In this document: piece by piece, positions 1 to 11,296 of the stretch | Layout of the letters: each line of letters begins with the position of its first letter | Position numbering within the stretch: the stretch's first letter is position 1 | NCBI GenBank assembly: GCA_025201375.1 | Contig: JAIWZP010000064.1 | Location: forward strand, 1 to 64,000 | Length of the DNA: 64,000 nt | Direction of reading: 5' to 3' | Source: Gongronella butleri | Lineage: Eukaryota; Mucoromycota; Mucoromycetes; Mucorales; Cunninghamellaceae | Position numbers and translations under genes: made by a program | The notes under the pieces: generated by a model | Database searches by the model: none | Told to the model about the DNA's origin: nothing | Seen by the model: only the letters and a program-made list of their open reading frames with translations

Positions 1-264
1 TCGTCAATTTCAAGATGTGCTCTGCAAAGAAACTCGTAATTTTAAGGGAAAAGGCTTTTAGACCAAAATACCAGGTAAAATGCGCAGAGTACAATTTTTT
101 TTTGTTTTTTTTTTTTTTTTACTAAAAAGACCCGTCTGCAATCAAGAGGGGAAGGTGTTATCCAGTTTTATCTATTTAAATGCGTGCAATCAAGGCGAAG
201 AAAAAAAGAATTCGTAGCTGGAGCGCTCCCGAAATATTTTTATTTAGAGCATGATGTGTTTCAT
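1..264. other. Non-coding left edge
   Basis: AT-rich sequence with a T tract near 97-120. It lies downstream of the decayed transposase on the minus strand. No exon is supported here, and the other end of the transposon is not recognisable. Confidence 0.4.
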
Positions 265-1074
265 TTACAATCCATGTTCACGAGCAAGACGTTTTTCCCA
301 AAAAGACATGGAATGACTGATCCAGCCTTGGTACTTGACAGTCGCATGAATCGAGGCGTTATCCATGACAATGTACTTGTAAACGTTCATCACATCCAGA
401 GTGCTGATAACCTGTTCAAGGCGATCCAAAAAGTCATCACCATTGGTGCCGTTGCTTGTCGGCATTGGTTCTCTGGATTTTCTTTTTTTTGCTTGTCGGC
501 ACAACAACTTGGTGTCGAGACAATGTGACTATATACCCACAACGACATATTTGGTCCTTTTCTATCAACGAATAAAGTACAACGCGAATTGACCTCAGAC
601 CACCCTCACGGGCGGTACATGTTCCGATTAAAAGCTACTTCGTCCAAAAAAGACACACTCATTCATCCAGTTGACGCCAATTCCAACCCAATTGGAAACG
701 GTCTTAAATCGTTTGGTAATTGTGTCGTCTTTGTCTCGGTGAAAAAAGATTAGAGTCACACGCCTGTACCTGAGATGACATGGGTTCTTCATGTGGCGTC
801 TCACTCACGCGTTGCTGATGGCCAAACCGCCGAATTTTTTGCAGAGCATGTTGGTCATTTGCTCAATCGTGACATTCGACTGAGAATGAGCCTTGTTAAA
901 AATAAAAACTGTGTGCTCGTCGCCAAGGATGGGACTGCGTCCTCGTTTGTTGCCATGCAGAAACAAATGCAAGTCAGTCAATCCGTTTTGCGCTATTCTG
1001 TTCCATTCTCTCATTTTTCGCGTCGCCGTTGATTTTGCATTATTAACTTTGCGCGCCGCTTCAGATATAGACAT
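265..1074 (-). pseudogene. Decayed Tc1/mariner-type DDE transposase
   Basis: Minus-strand reading frames preserve transposase blocks in the correct order but in broken frames. The piece at 1074-805 is a helix-turn-helix-like N-terminus (starts MSISEAARKV) with a GRSP-type linker. Around 690-650 a peptide resembling NWMNECVFF fits the strand before the first catalytic Asp. The piece at 507-265 has YIVMDNASIHAT, the usual block around the second catalytic Asp of Tc1/mariner (DDE_3-like) transposases in fungi. Stops and frame changes separate the pieces, so no active enzyme can be made. The class is clear from motif order; the subfamily is not. Confidence 0.72.
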
Positions 1075-1693
1075 CTTCTCGTTTTATTGCAGCATATTGA
1101 TTAATTTGGCTAATTTGAAAGGATTGTTTCGGTTATAGGGACCTCGTTTCGTACGCTGTTTCCTTGGTCATGTGCCGTCATCGTTGGACAAGACTACTTT
1201 GTAGCTGCACTTAGCTCGCGCCAGAGCAAGCTGGTTGGATAGACCCTCCCAATCCATGTGAGTTTGGATCAGAACTGTCCTTTCCATTTTGTTGAAAAAT
1301 TCACTCATAAAGTTGCAAGAAAAAAGAGTGGCAAATCAAAAAGAAACGAGGAAGAGAAGTCTCATCAGTGTCATTCATTTTCCACTTTTTTTATTTTGCT
1401 CTCGCGCGACAAAACCACCACGCAAAAGGTGAAACTGTGCGAAATACTGAATTTGTTCATTCAGTTAATGCACACCGCGAATTTTTTTTTCTATGTGCAA
1501 ACTAAATTACGTAACAATAGTGAAAGTGTTGAAAAATATAATATGTAATGAAGAGTCAAAAATGCTAAAAGAGCTTTCGAATTTATTTTTTCGATCCTTT
1601 GGCCCTCAACACAAAAGCGTCAAAAAATCCAAAGCTACCAATCACACGCTTTTTGCTGTTCTCGTGGCTCAAATTCCAGCGCTTGGCTCAATT
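1075..1693. other. Intergenic, no gene seen
   Basis: AT-rich spacer between the transposase remnant and the 3' end of the C2H2 gene. Short open frames here start at non-ATG codons or lack splice support. The matching terminal inverted repeat of the transposon could not be identified by eye. Confidence 0.35.
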
Positions 1694-3282
1694 CTAGGCA
1701 ATGTGGCTCAATTTCGAAAGAGCGACCAAACAAAGTGGAGATTCCTGTAATTGATGGGCCAGGGTGATGGGACCGGATGCGCGGCACAAGTGGTATGTTG
1801 TTGGCGCGTGGAATTTGGTCTTGAGCTGGCGCAATTGGCTCGTGATATCGGTGCTTGCGCATGATGAGGCGGTGGGGTTGGACGCAAGTTTCAATGCACG
1901 CTCGATGGACTCTTGATCGACATAGACTCGCGTCGCCAGCGACTCTTTCAATGTTTTTAAAGTGAAAATCGATGTGATTGCGCCGACAGATGGTTGTGTG
2001 TTGATGGTGGGGTCCAATCTGATGCAAGAGGAGATGAGCGCGTCGAGCGAGAGCGTGCCAATCACCAATTTTTGGCCGTCTGGAGACGCCAAGGTAGTGG
2101 GCCATACTTGCGCATGTGGAAGTTTAATGGGCGGTGGTAGTGATGTGGCCATGGTCACTTGCTTGCGTGTGCCAAATGGCTCGCGATGCACATCCACCGT
2201 CTTTTTGCGCGCATACACCTCCACTGTATTAACCATGATAGCCTCGCCCGTGTCGATTCGCAGCAAAATGCAGCCTGCAAGCAACTGTGCGGCAAAATAC
2301 TTCATATGTGGGTGGAAATCGAGGTCTTGATTGAGGAGATCACACAATTGGTCGGTCAACAGGGAGAATCGGCGTCGTTGGAGCAAGTGGGTATATGGAG
2401 ACACGGACAAAAGCGCTCGAAACGCGTCGTCAAGCGTGTCCTTGTACGTCAGGCATCGATTGCACAGCAAAGAACCGCCATCAGCGCCATCGAGTTTGCG
2501 TTTCGAGGGCACAGCCTTGATTTCGACAGGCTGGCTTGAAGGAAGCGCACATCGGCACGCCACCGTCGCATGCGCCAAGACATTTTCCTCGACGCCCGCA
2601 GCAGTGACAATCGCCACAGGTTCGAGTTCCAGCGCGTCGACAATGCCAATGGTCCTTGTTGCCACGGTAGGAGGCTCGTGCTGCTGGTTGCACGCAAGCA
2701 GGATCGCGTCGCGCCTGCTGCGGCTCGGCGCCATGGGTAAATCGGGAATCGCAGGCATCAAATTGGGTATAGGCACATCGCTAGGAATTGTGACAATGTC
2801 TTGCAGATCAATTTTGTCATTTTGAAAGAATTGCGCTGTTTCTAGAGGCGCAGATGGCTGCAATGACTCGAATGACGCGTCGTTCGTCTTGATGGTGGTC
2901 TCGGTTTCACTGCCATCGAGCACTTGAGTCGCGTCGTCGTCAATTCTGGCAAGAAAAAAGCAGTGTTGAAGTGGGAAAATGATAAAAAAGTGAAATCTTA
3001 CGCGTTTTCATGCTTGTCGTGCTGATTCATGTGCTGAACGAGCGCATTCATGCCCCTCATCAATTCTGGACACACCGCACAGCGGTATTGCGGGCCGCTC
3101 TGTGCCATTTCTGTTGACGCGCTGCCCAGAACGCTTTTAGACGGCCGACCGCGGGACACCTGCGGATACGTAAGCCCATGTTGCTTGGCCAGGTGGCGCC
3201 GGACATCGCTGCGCCTCGACAACTCCAACTTGCAAACGTGGCAGGCCGCTTGATTGCTGCCGGAGGGCTCACAAGCATTCAT
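1694..3282 (-). CDS. C2H2 zinc-finger protein (two exons, about 510 aa)
   Basis: Exon 1 is 3282-3002 and exon 2 is 2945-1694. The 56-bp intron has a GTAAG donor and CCAG acceptor and phases agree. Two C2H2 fingers lie near the N-terminus: CHVCKLELSRRSDVRRHLAKQH spacing at about residues 15-36 and CAVCPELM...HMNQH at about 68-90. A basic RGRPSK stretch (AT-hook-like) lies between them. Around residue 250 a CNRC pair begins a possible helical domain of about 120 residues. The rest is low complexity. A nuclear DNA-binding regulator is likely but the target is unknown and I do not recognise an orthologue. It is divergent from the gene starting at 3547, with 264 bp between start codons. Confidence 0.72.
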
Positions 3283-3546
3283 TTTTGCACAAGACGAAGA
3301 AGAAAAGACGATAAAAAAAAAAAAAAACCAGGGCGCCTAAAACGCCGCAAGCGAAGAGGTCGTCCAAAAAAAATTAGCTCGCTCCGGAGGGCCAACTTTT
3401 TTTTTTTTTTTTTTTTTTGCAGCCTTCTGGGGTAATTTTTGCTTTTCTTCTTGCTTTGCTGTACTTTATGCGAGTCGATTCGTGCCGCACGCTTTTTCAC
3501 TTACGCATCGCTCTCTCAACGGTACAAAAACGGTTGTTGCAGTTCA

Positions 3547-4083
3547 ATGGCTGATTTTTTTTCTACTTTTTTGTTACAAAAGGTGTTGGAGGTGGTGCTT
3601 ATTTTGCCCGAAGACAAGGTCGACTGGTTCAACGACAACGATATTCACGCGACACTGGTCCCATTGCTGTATGAATCGATTGTCTCCCAGCTCGTCCGTG
3701 GCTCGACGGTTGTAAAAAAGAAGAAAGATTTGGACGAGACGAGCCGCAGCCTGAATCAAGGTAAGATGAACCTCATTAAAATGCCAATTGCCCTCTTTTC
3801 ATGCCAATTGGCCTTTGTTGTAGCTGGCATGTTCACGCTGTCGTATTGTTTCCGCTGGCATGGCAAGGCGCGCTCCTTTTTGATACGCGTAAGCAAGGAT
3901 GCATGAACCACGCGACGCGTGAAATTCTCAATTTTTTTTTTTTCGTGTCAGACTCGCTCTCCCGGGCGACAAAAGGCCATTTATCGCTCTGTGAACATGG
4001 TCCCGTACGATTTGCACATTCATCTTCAAGACCCGCAGCCTGATCAAACGCTGCACAATTACTTTACCACGTCCACGGCGTAA
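3547..4083 (+). CDS. Small unrecognised protein, three exons (about 137 aa)
   Basis: Exons are 3547-3760, 3824-3888 and 3952-4083. Both introns are about 63 bp with GTAAG donors and TAG/CAG acceptors, and phases join correctly. The protein starts MADFFSTFLLQ, is amphipathic and helical in its first 55 residues, has a basic KKKK patch near residue 60, and ends in HNYFTTSTA. I recognise no domain. The start is the first ATG giving the long frame; an in-frame TTG at 3439 and upstream T-rich sequence look like 5' UTR. The gene converges on the one ending at 4120 with only 36 bp between stop codons. Three phase-consistent exons make it a real gene; the function is unknown. Confidence 0.62.
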
Positions 4084-4119
4084 AAATCGAATAAAATTCC
4101 CTATACCCCTAATTTTTAT

Positions 4120-4494
4120 TTACAAAAACACACCCTGCTCTTCATCATTGTCGTTCTGGTCGTTCTGAGACGACTGCTCGTGTGTTGGTGGCGCCAAGTA
4201 GCGCTCGCGGAACGTGGCGACCGTGTCAGCGACCTCCTTTGCAGCGGCGTCGTTGATACGTTCGCGAATGACGTCAATGGCCATGTCAATGCGTTTGTCC
4301 TGGCGTTGCAGGACCTCCATGTTCTCTTGGACCGCTTGCGTCAGCTCGGGATCGGCCCCGTCTGGGTCAAAGTCGCGTATTTCTTGGTTTGAGCGAAGAA
4401 GATGGACCATGGCGTTTTGAATGGCCGGGATCTCGGACAACAGTGTGGGGATCGGCATCTCCTCCAAGGCCTTGCGAAACTGGGCCAAGTCCAT
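4120..4494 (-). CDS. Small acidic coiled-coil protein (124 aa)
   Basis: Single exon starting MDLAQFRKALEEMPIPTLL. An upstream extension of the frame to 4650 is T/F-rich low complexity and starts at a non-ATG codon, so the ATG at 4494 is preferred. The protein is almost all helix: a first amphipathic segment (residues about 5-40), an acidic turn DPDGADPEL, then a charged helix (about 50-100) with coiled-coil spacing, and a Q/N/D-rich tail. It looks like a small adaptor or complex subunit of the prefoldin or BLOC size class, but no family is recognised. Confidence 0.6.
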   Translation of the reverse strand: MDLAQFRKALEEMPIPTLLSEIPAIQNAMVHLLRSNQEIRDFDPDGADPELTQAVQENMEVLQRQDKRIDMAIDVIRERINDAAAKEVADTVATFRERYLAPPTHEQSSQNDQNDNDEEQGVFL

Positions 4495-4799
4495 TGTTTT
4501 ATTTGCGAGAAAAAAGAGGGGGTATGCACAAAATGAAGAAAAAGTGGAAAAAGAATAAAAAAAAAAAAAGAGCGCCGCTGCGCCAGAGAGGAAGCGAAAT
4601 TGGAGCAAAAAATTAACCCCGCTAGTAGGCGTTTCTTGCACCAAGAACATTGTAAATCAAACAGCAAGATGTGTCCATGTCACCGATTTTCGCAATTTTT
4701 ACCATTTTATAAGATTCAACAAGTTGGTGCGTCTTACTCTGGGAGAATTTCTATTCCCTGTTGCTGCACCAACGTTCTCTCGTTCAAACGAGCTTACTC

Positions 4800-5470
4800 T
4801 TGTTGTACTGCGGCCGTTTGTTGAGCGGCAATAACCAATTTTCAAAATCGCGATTTTTCCAAGGGGTGCAGTCGAGGAGTGGAAAATGCTGAAATTTGGG
4901 TCAGAGGATTACCGTGCCATTCAATCACATAGTGCATCCACCATCATTCACCGATGGAAACACAATAAAAATAGGGGGTCCATTGTCTGGTTGTCACGTA
5001 AAACCCAAAAAGTTGCAAAATTTCACGTCAAGGCAAACTCAACGAGCATCAGCCGCAGCGCCTTGAAAGTTGACTCATCAGAAAGAGCAGACGCTAGCAC
5101 GTATGAAATGTTCGTGATCAGTGAAAAATGATCATTTTTGGCAAAACTAGCGCACGACTAATCTTATTATGAATTTTGACGCGTCGTAAAAGCGTGTCAG
5201 TCTGGTTTTTCTACTCCGCTTTTTGCATCACATGCATGCACCTGAAGCATCTCTTGCATTTGTACGCGACAGCACGATGTTTGGCCGCGTCTTTGCAACG
5301 CTATTCGCATTAAAAATTTTGCCTAAAATAGCTGACAGCTCGTCAGGGAACAGATGAACCTCGTTCTTTTTTCGACATTTTCCTGGTTTTCTGATGGGGT
5401 GCTTCTTGTGTATAAGTTTGGAGCAATTCTGGTAACCTCATTTTTCGATTTTTGTTTCGACGCTCGCCAC
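4800..5470. repeat. Dispersed repeat family R1, copy A
   Basis: Aligns by eye to copy B (7890-8640) in the same orientation and to copy C (57110-57720) in inverted orientation. Shared blocks include CAAGGCAAACTCAACGAG, CATCAGAAAGAGC, TGATCAGTGAAAAA and ATGAATTTTGACGCGT, in the same order and with similar spacing. Identity looks roughly 60-75 percent with indels, so the copies are old. No intact frame is left here. Confidence 0.75.
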
Positions 5471-5671
5471 GACTAAAAATTAACTTTTGTTTGACGCGCC
5501 CTGGTGCATTTGTGGCAACCCCAAATCGAATCCGACTTAGGGTTTCCAGTTTCGTGGGTCACGTTGGTTCGCGTTTTGGGACTGCTTCGTGTCTGGTTGG
5601 CGATTTTCCATTATCGTTGCTGTTTTTTTACGGTAAGCTGGCAAATCTCATAAGCATCTTTTATTTTGAAT

Positions 5672-7545
5672 CTAAAATTTTGCAACGTGCTCCAGATTGC
5701 CAAGGGGGCGCGCAATGGTCAGGTCTGGATATAATCGGCGGAACTCCACAAACAAGGCCTCGATCCGCGGCCGGTGCGTACCCAGGATGGTCTTGTCCGT
5801 CATTGCCTTCCCCAAAAACAATTGTTGGACGCCGTGGGCAAATTCTTTCAAGTAAAAGCACGCTGGGATTGGCTGTTGATCTTCAAATTGCGAGACAATG
5901 TAAAACTTCATAAACGCAAACTTGAGGATGCGCATGAGCGTCACGAAGGCGCCACTCTCGCGAATTCTCGCCAAGACGTGCTGCGCTGGACCTCAAGTCT
6001 GTGACGATTCTCACGCTGCGAGTATTGAAAAAGATGCATTGGCTCGTTTGACGGTGGCTTCAAGTTTTCAAAAAATGTACACAGAATATCGCAAGGGCGA
6101 ACATGCCCACACGCTGGAAAATCGCCAACTCACCTGTGCCGATGCACTCTTCCTTCAAGCCGACCCTTCGACATCAAGGTTGTGCCGTCGAAGGATGCAA
6201 TATCAATGATGCCAATGGGCCTAGCTAAGAATTTGCGCAAATAAATATTAATTCGTCATCGCGACCCCCCATCTACCGGGGTTTTTAACAACTTGATGAA
6301 ACTCTTACTAGTATTTTAGATGTTATCCAGAGCGTAGAAACTCATGGTAATGTTTAAATTGCATGTCCAATTGCAGGATTTTTAGTCATTTGTGATTTGG
6401 TTCAAATAATGCAGGTTATTCTAATAAAAGTGCCTCCAAAACAGCCTGAATAAACATTTTGTTTCGCCAGCCGATGCAAAATTTAATTTAGAATCAAACG
6501 AAAGTACTTACACGGTGTCCGTTACTTTATTAAAGGTTTGAGGAAATTGCGTTTAATGAAAATTTGGCTGATTTTGTTTTTTTGCTTTTGCGAACGACTT
6601 TTTTTTCCATTTTTCTCTTTTCCATGTGTACATACCATATTCATATCGGCGTGCAAGTTCTCTAGTTCAGATATAACGCCAAATGCGTCTAATTGGCCGG
6701 CCATGTAATCAGTGCCCGATTCGCGCGCATCGTCAGACGCGTCGTCCATAGGAGCCTGTAATCACCAGTGAGCCTTTCTGTTTTTTTGTTTTGTTTTGCT
6801 GAGACGCAGCCTCATTTTCTTGCTTTTGCCCCATTTTGCCCCCATTTTGCCCCCATTTTACGCCTATTGACGACTTTTTTTTTCCGTTTGTCTCTTTTCC
6901 ACGTGTGCTTTACCGTGTCCTCCACGTTGTCATTGGCGTCCGAGGCGGGGATCGCGTTAGGCACGACGGCCAGTGATTCTTGATGGCCATGTGGCGGGTA
7001 TCGGTGGGCTGTCGTCGCTGGACTCCACGGCGCTGGTTTTGTCGTGATTCACGTCACACCCTCCAAGAGCACTTTATGGGGGACCTATGATGGCAACAGA
7101 TTAAAAAGTCACGCCAGCCGCCAAGATTTTATTACCCAAATTATAGATACGCGCGTCCCCGGATGGCGGTTCGTTGCTATCCAAACAAGGCTGCTTTAAC
7201 CGTAGGCTTCTTATCAGTTGCATTCTAGCCGATATCGGGAAGGCAGTCCTGAAGGACGGAGCCGACGCGATCAATGACGGCCAACTCATACAAGTCTGCT
7301 GGCCAATGCTCAGCGGCAAATCGAACAAAGCGGTCGGCTCCATCCTCCATTTTGTGATGGCAATGCATGCTCACCCTGGTGCCACCATTCACAAAATTGG
7401 CCATGAGGCACTCAATCCAATCCTAAAAGACCTTGTCATGCTCCTCCAGTCAAGCGTCACCGCCGCTAACCGCGACCACCCCTAAGCCGCTTGGCGATGC
7501 CTTTCATCAACTCTGTCAAAAATTGTTGTAATTTTCACAGAATAA
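5672..7545 (-). pseudogene. Decayed multi-exon gene, function unknown
   Basis: Exon-like minus-strand pieces keep coding character and splice signals but are broken. 7545-7230: after MKGIAKRL the reading gives VVAVSGGDA, then in-frame TGA and TAG, then a good 60-residue stretch ending LQDCLPDIG. 6990-6640: two pieces joined by a GTAAAG...ACAG intron. 6229-6141: starts after a TTAG acceptor, contains GIIDIASFDGTTLMSKGR, and ends at a GTGAGT donor. 5990-5672: a 100-residue C-terminus ending NLEHVAKF and a stop. Linking the last two pieces in frame needs a one-base shift. SGGDA recalls a PP-loop (SGGxDS) motif, but that is only a guess. One locus is likely but not proven. Confidence 0.45.
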
Positions 7546-7889
7546 ATAAAAAACGCGTCGTCGCACATTTTAAGCCCTTACAACTCCGTGAAACCGATTT
7601 ATTTGACAAGAGAATCCAATCCTGCATCTTTTTGTTATATCATAGTGAAATATCGTGGCTTGTCAAGTCTGTGGCCTAACAAGTTTGCCCTCAAATCTTT
7701 GATCACATCGTGCCAGTGCACAGTTTGCATCCATCGTGACAGCTTAGCGGACGAGAAATGATGTGCGAGCGCGTTTCTTTCCAATGGCACAAGTTTTACC
7801 GAGAGCGAGACAGCACGAAATGAAAAGAAATCGTGGATTGGCACCATATTTACGATAATTTGGTCATTTTTCAGTGACCCTATCTATAA

Positions 7890-8697
7890 TGCTTTGCATT
7901 TCGAGTGAGCACGCCCCCGAGGCTCCGCGGCAGCTCGATGGCGCAGAAGACGATGGTCAAAATTCATGAATTTTTCAAGGGGTGTATGACTACAATCGAG
8001 GGTTGGAAAATGGTAAAATATTTCGACCCTCTGATTGCCACGCCATTTAACCGCATAGTAGTAAGCACACGTCAGTAAACGACAAAAAAGCGCATTACAA
8101 ATCTGGCGGTGCATCGATGGGGTTTTTGCGTGAAACACGAAAAGCTGCAATTTTTTATCACAAGGCAAACTCAACGAGGAATGGCCGCAGCCTTTTGAAA
8201 GTCATGTCATCAGAAAGAGCGTGTTTAGATGCGTGTGTGTATGTCCATGATCAGTGAAAAAGATGAATTCTGGCAAAAATAACGCACTACAAAGATTGTA
8301 ATGAATTTTGACGCGTGTCAAACGCGCGTCAGGTTGATTATTTCTGCTCGTTTTTTTTTTTTTTGCATCACATTTGCGCACCTGGAGCATGTACTGCTAG
8401 TGGACGCATCGGCAAGGCTCTATGGGCACGTTTTGTTTGTGCAATTAGCGCGCAAAAGTAAGATCTAACAATTTCTCGCTGCTCGCCAACCAGCAATATT
8501 GGACCACTCTCTTTTTTTTTTTGCATTTTCGTGGTTTCTCGAAGGCCATTCACCACGTGTGTAAGTTTGGCGTCATTCATACCCATATTTTTCAATTTTG
8601 CCTTAAGTGCGTCACCATTGCCAAACTTTGATTCATGTGCTTCAAGGATGCGTGGCGGCTGGGATTCGAGATCCTCAGGCGGCCGCGCGCTAGCCAT
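7890..8697. repeat. Dispersed repeat family R1, copy B, with a residual ORF
   Basis: This is the best preserved R1 copy. It matches copy A in the same orientation over about 650 bp. A minus-strand ATG frame at 8697-8368 encodes 109 residues including KLKNMGMNDAKLTHVVNGL. The corresponding part of copy A (about 5290-5460) shows the same nucleotide blocks without an open frame. R1 may therefore descend from a coding transposon. I recognise no transposase or reverse-transcriptase motif. Confidence 0.65.
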
Positions 8698-8910
8698 TTC
8701 ACGTCAGGACGCGTTTTCGAGCTCAACAGTACTTTATTGTCGAGCACAGATTGCTTTTGCGCGCCTAATGACATCCACTGATGAATTTCTCTTGGGGCCA
8801 TCAATTCCAATAGCCCCAAACTAAGAATAGCAGAGGATTGGGGCAAGAAGCGCATCGACATAGCCAGATATGGGTTCGGGTTCTTGCACTCAGAAAGTTT
8901 TTTTCTTTTT

Positions 8911-8928
8911 GGCGGGGCAAACCCCGCC
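8911..8928. other. Perfect GC-rich hairpin
   Basis: GGCGGGG, loop CAAA, CCCCGCC: a perfect 7-bp stem in otherwise AT-rich sequence upstream of the phosphodiesterase gene. It could be a cruciform or a structured RNA element. No function can be assigned. Confidence 0.4.
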
Positions 8929-9162
8929 CCGTTTTCGTGTGGTAAGTATCCACTCAACTTTTGTGCGTTTTTTGGGCGACAAATTTTGCGGTCTTTGATT
9001 TCACATAGCAATGGCGACGCACAAAATCCAAACTTGGTCAGATTTCCATAGGCACAAAATGTCTCTGATGTTACCACCACCACAAAAAAAAATGCAGCCT
9101 GAGCGGCGGCATTGGGCGTCTCGACTCCCTGTTTCTTTTCTTTTTCCTTGCCCACTTTTCTG

Positions 9163-10989
9163 ATGCCTTCTCGTTTCGACTCGCTATCGCAACGTTCGAA
9201 AAAATACCCCAGCTCCTCTTCCGTGCTGCCATATCATGTGCAAAACGACCAAATAGACACTGAAGTGGCGGGTTTGGCCGACGACACAAAGCGCGCAGCT
9301 CGATCAACGTGGCAGGTAAGAAGAAACTCAGGGAAAAAAAAAGGCCAAAGCAGTAAGCCAAAAAAAAAAATCCAATCTTTTTGGGATTTTTGACGTTTTT
9401 AGGCGTCCCGACGATACCAATTGCTTGTTGCCGTGCTTGTGTTTGGCAGTGTGGTGTGGCTAGCCAAGCTGTTCATATTCAGGGCGAGCTTTGGGACACG
9501 GCGCGCCGCGCCGGACATGACTTTTCACAATGGCACGCATTATTTTGGCCCGACCGTAATTCTGATATCCATTGACGGCTTCCGCAGCGACTATTTGCAG
9601 CGCGGCGTCACGCCAAATATGCTACAATTCGGTAAGAATACAATGCATGCGGTCGGCCAGCCATTCGCACGATAAAAGGCTCACTTTTACCACCTCTAGC
9701 CAGCCAGGGCGTGCGTGCAGAGTACATGACCCCATCTTTCCCGGTAATATTGGGCGTATTGCATGCATCCCAAGCCTTCGGATCACGCAACATGGGAAGA
9801 GCGTGGCCAATTGATCTGATCGCGCGGGCCTCCTTTTTTTTTTTCCTTAGTCGATCACGTTCCCCAATCATTGGACACTCGTCACCGGCTTATACCCCGA
9901 GGCTCATGGCATTGTTGGCAATGAGTTTTACGATCCCAAGCTCAAGGAGGCATTTATTCACAAAAAGGTGGAAATCAGCAATCATCCTAAATGGTGGGGC
10001 GGCGAACCGGTAAGACGAAATGGAAAAAAAAGAGGACCGATTTTTTTTTTTTTTTTGCATGGATGAGGTGACTCAATTGTGCGTCCCAATAGATCTGGAA
10101 GACGGCCAGCAACCAAGGGAAGCGATCTGCGGTGGTGATGTGGCCTGGGTCTGGCGTGTCATCGATGCGTCCTGACGATTTGATGGATTATGACCGCGAG
10201 GTGATGCCTGTTGCCAAGATGGACCAGGTGCTGTCGTGGCTGGACCGGCCTTTGGCGGAGCGGCCGCAGATGATTTCCGTGTACGTGCCTCAAGTGGATC
10301 AAAAGGGGCACGGTGGGGGCCCGGATGGGCCACAGCTGAACACGGTGCTCCGATCGATTGATGATGCAATTGGGCATCTTATTGCGGGGCTCGAAGAGCG
10401 CAATTTGGAAGGATTTGTGCACACGGTGATAGTCAGCGACCATGGCATGGCGGCCACAGACAAGCAACGAGCCATCTATTATGAAGAAATCTTGTCTGCA
10501 CAATCACTGGCGCATATGATGGACCGCGAGGCATGGCCATTACTGAACTTGCGACCCAAACCGGATGCGCCGGCGTCAGCATTGCAGCAAATGTACGACG
10601 AATTGGACACGTATGCACGATTAAATCCGGATACGGCGCATTATCGCGTGTTCCGTCGCGAAGATGTGCCCGAGCATTACCATTACAGCAACAATGAACG
10701 CATTGCACCCATTGTCATGGTCCCTGACGTCGGCTACACCATTGTCCAGCGCGACAAGCACTTTCCACGCGGCGTACACGGCTACGATCATCTGTCCGAA
10801 GAGATGCGCGCCATCTTTCTTGCGCGTGGTCCGCGCATTGAGCGCGCATGGGGCCGTGGCGCCATCCTCCAGCCCTTTCAAAATGTCGAGGTCTACCACT
10901 TTGTGGCGGATTTGCTGCATTTGGACCCTGCTCCTACCAATTGCACCCTTTGCAGTCATTTTGTGTCCAAACAAGAGCAAATTGCGTAA
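9163..10989 (+). CDS. Membrane-anchored nucleotide pyrophosphatase/phosphodiesterase (ENPP family, 493 aa)
   Basis: Five exons: 9163-9315, 9403-9631, 9700-9743, 9851-10009, 10093-10989, all GT-AG with matching phases. It is a type II membrane protein with a cytoplasmic N-terminus and one hydrophobic segment at about 57-77. The alkaline-phosphatase-superfamily catalytic domain carries ISIDGFRSDYL (metal Asp109), ITFPNHWTLVTGLYPEAHG (nucleophile Thr145), VDQKGHGGGP (Asp264, His268), VSDHGM (Asp311, His312) and GVHGYD (His424). All expected catalytic and zinc ligands are present. Family members hydrolyse extracellular or vacuolar nucleotide phosphodiester or pyrophosphate bonds. The metazoan somatomedin and nuclease-like domains are absent, as in fungal NPPs. 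The start is the ATG at 9163; an in-frame TTG at 9112 is not used. Confidence 0.92.
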
Positions 10990-11296
10990 TAAAGAGCAAT
11001 TGGTCCCTTTTGTAAAAATCTATTTCCTTTTGTGCCCTTTTTTGACGCGTCGACAGCGATTGGCCCTGTCGATCGGCGGATATTCCGCATTTTGAACCAA
11101 GGACTGGCCAGCGGACCCTTTTCTTGCCAAGACGGAGCTGAGGTTCATGGCATGGTGGCCCCAATCAAAAAGGGCAATCCCTTTTTTTTTTTTTTTTTTT
11201 GCTTGTTGTTGCTTTGGGTCGTCTTTTTGCCCTGTTGCTTCGTTTTTTTTTCTTCTTCTTTTTTTTTGTTCTCTTTTATTGCCATCCTAGCAGCTT

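Noticed and set aside
3439..3906. A 155-codon plus frame starting at TTG 3439
   Set aside because: The start is non-ATG and the frame runs through an intron with GTAAG and TAG. The three-exon model from ATG 3547 explains it.
4341..4667. Frames overlapping the small coiled-coil gene on both strands
   Set aside because: Shadow frames with F-rich translations of T tracts and no independent start.
9071..9361. Minus-strand frame of 96 codons over the phosphodiesterase first exon
   Set aside because: Antisense to a well-supported exon and rich in homopolymer translations.
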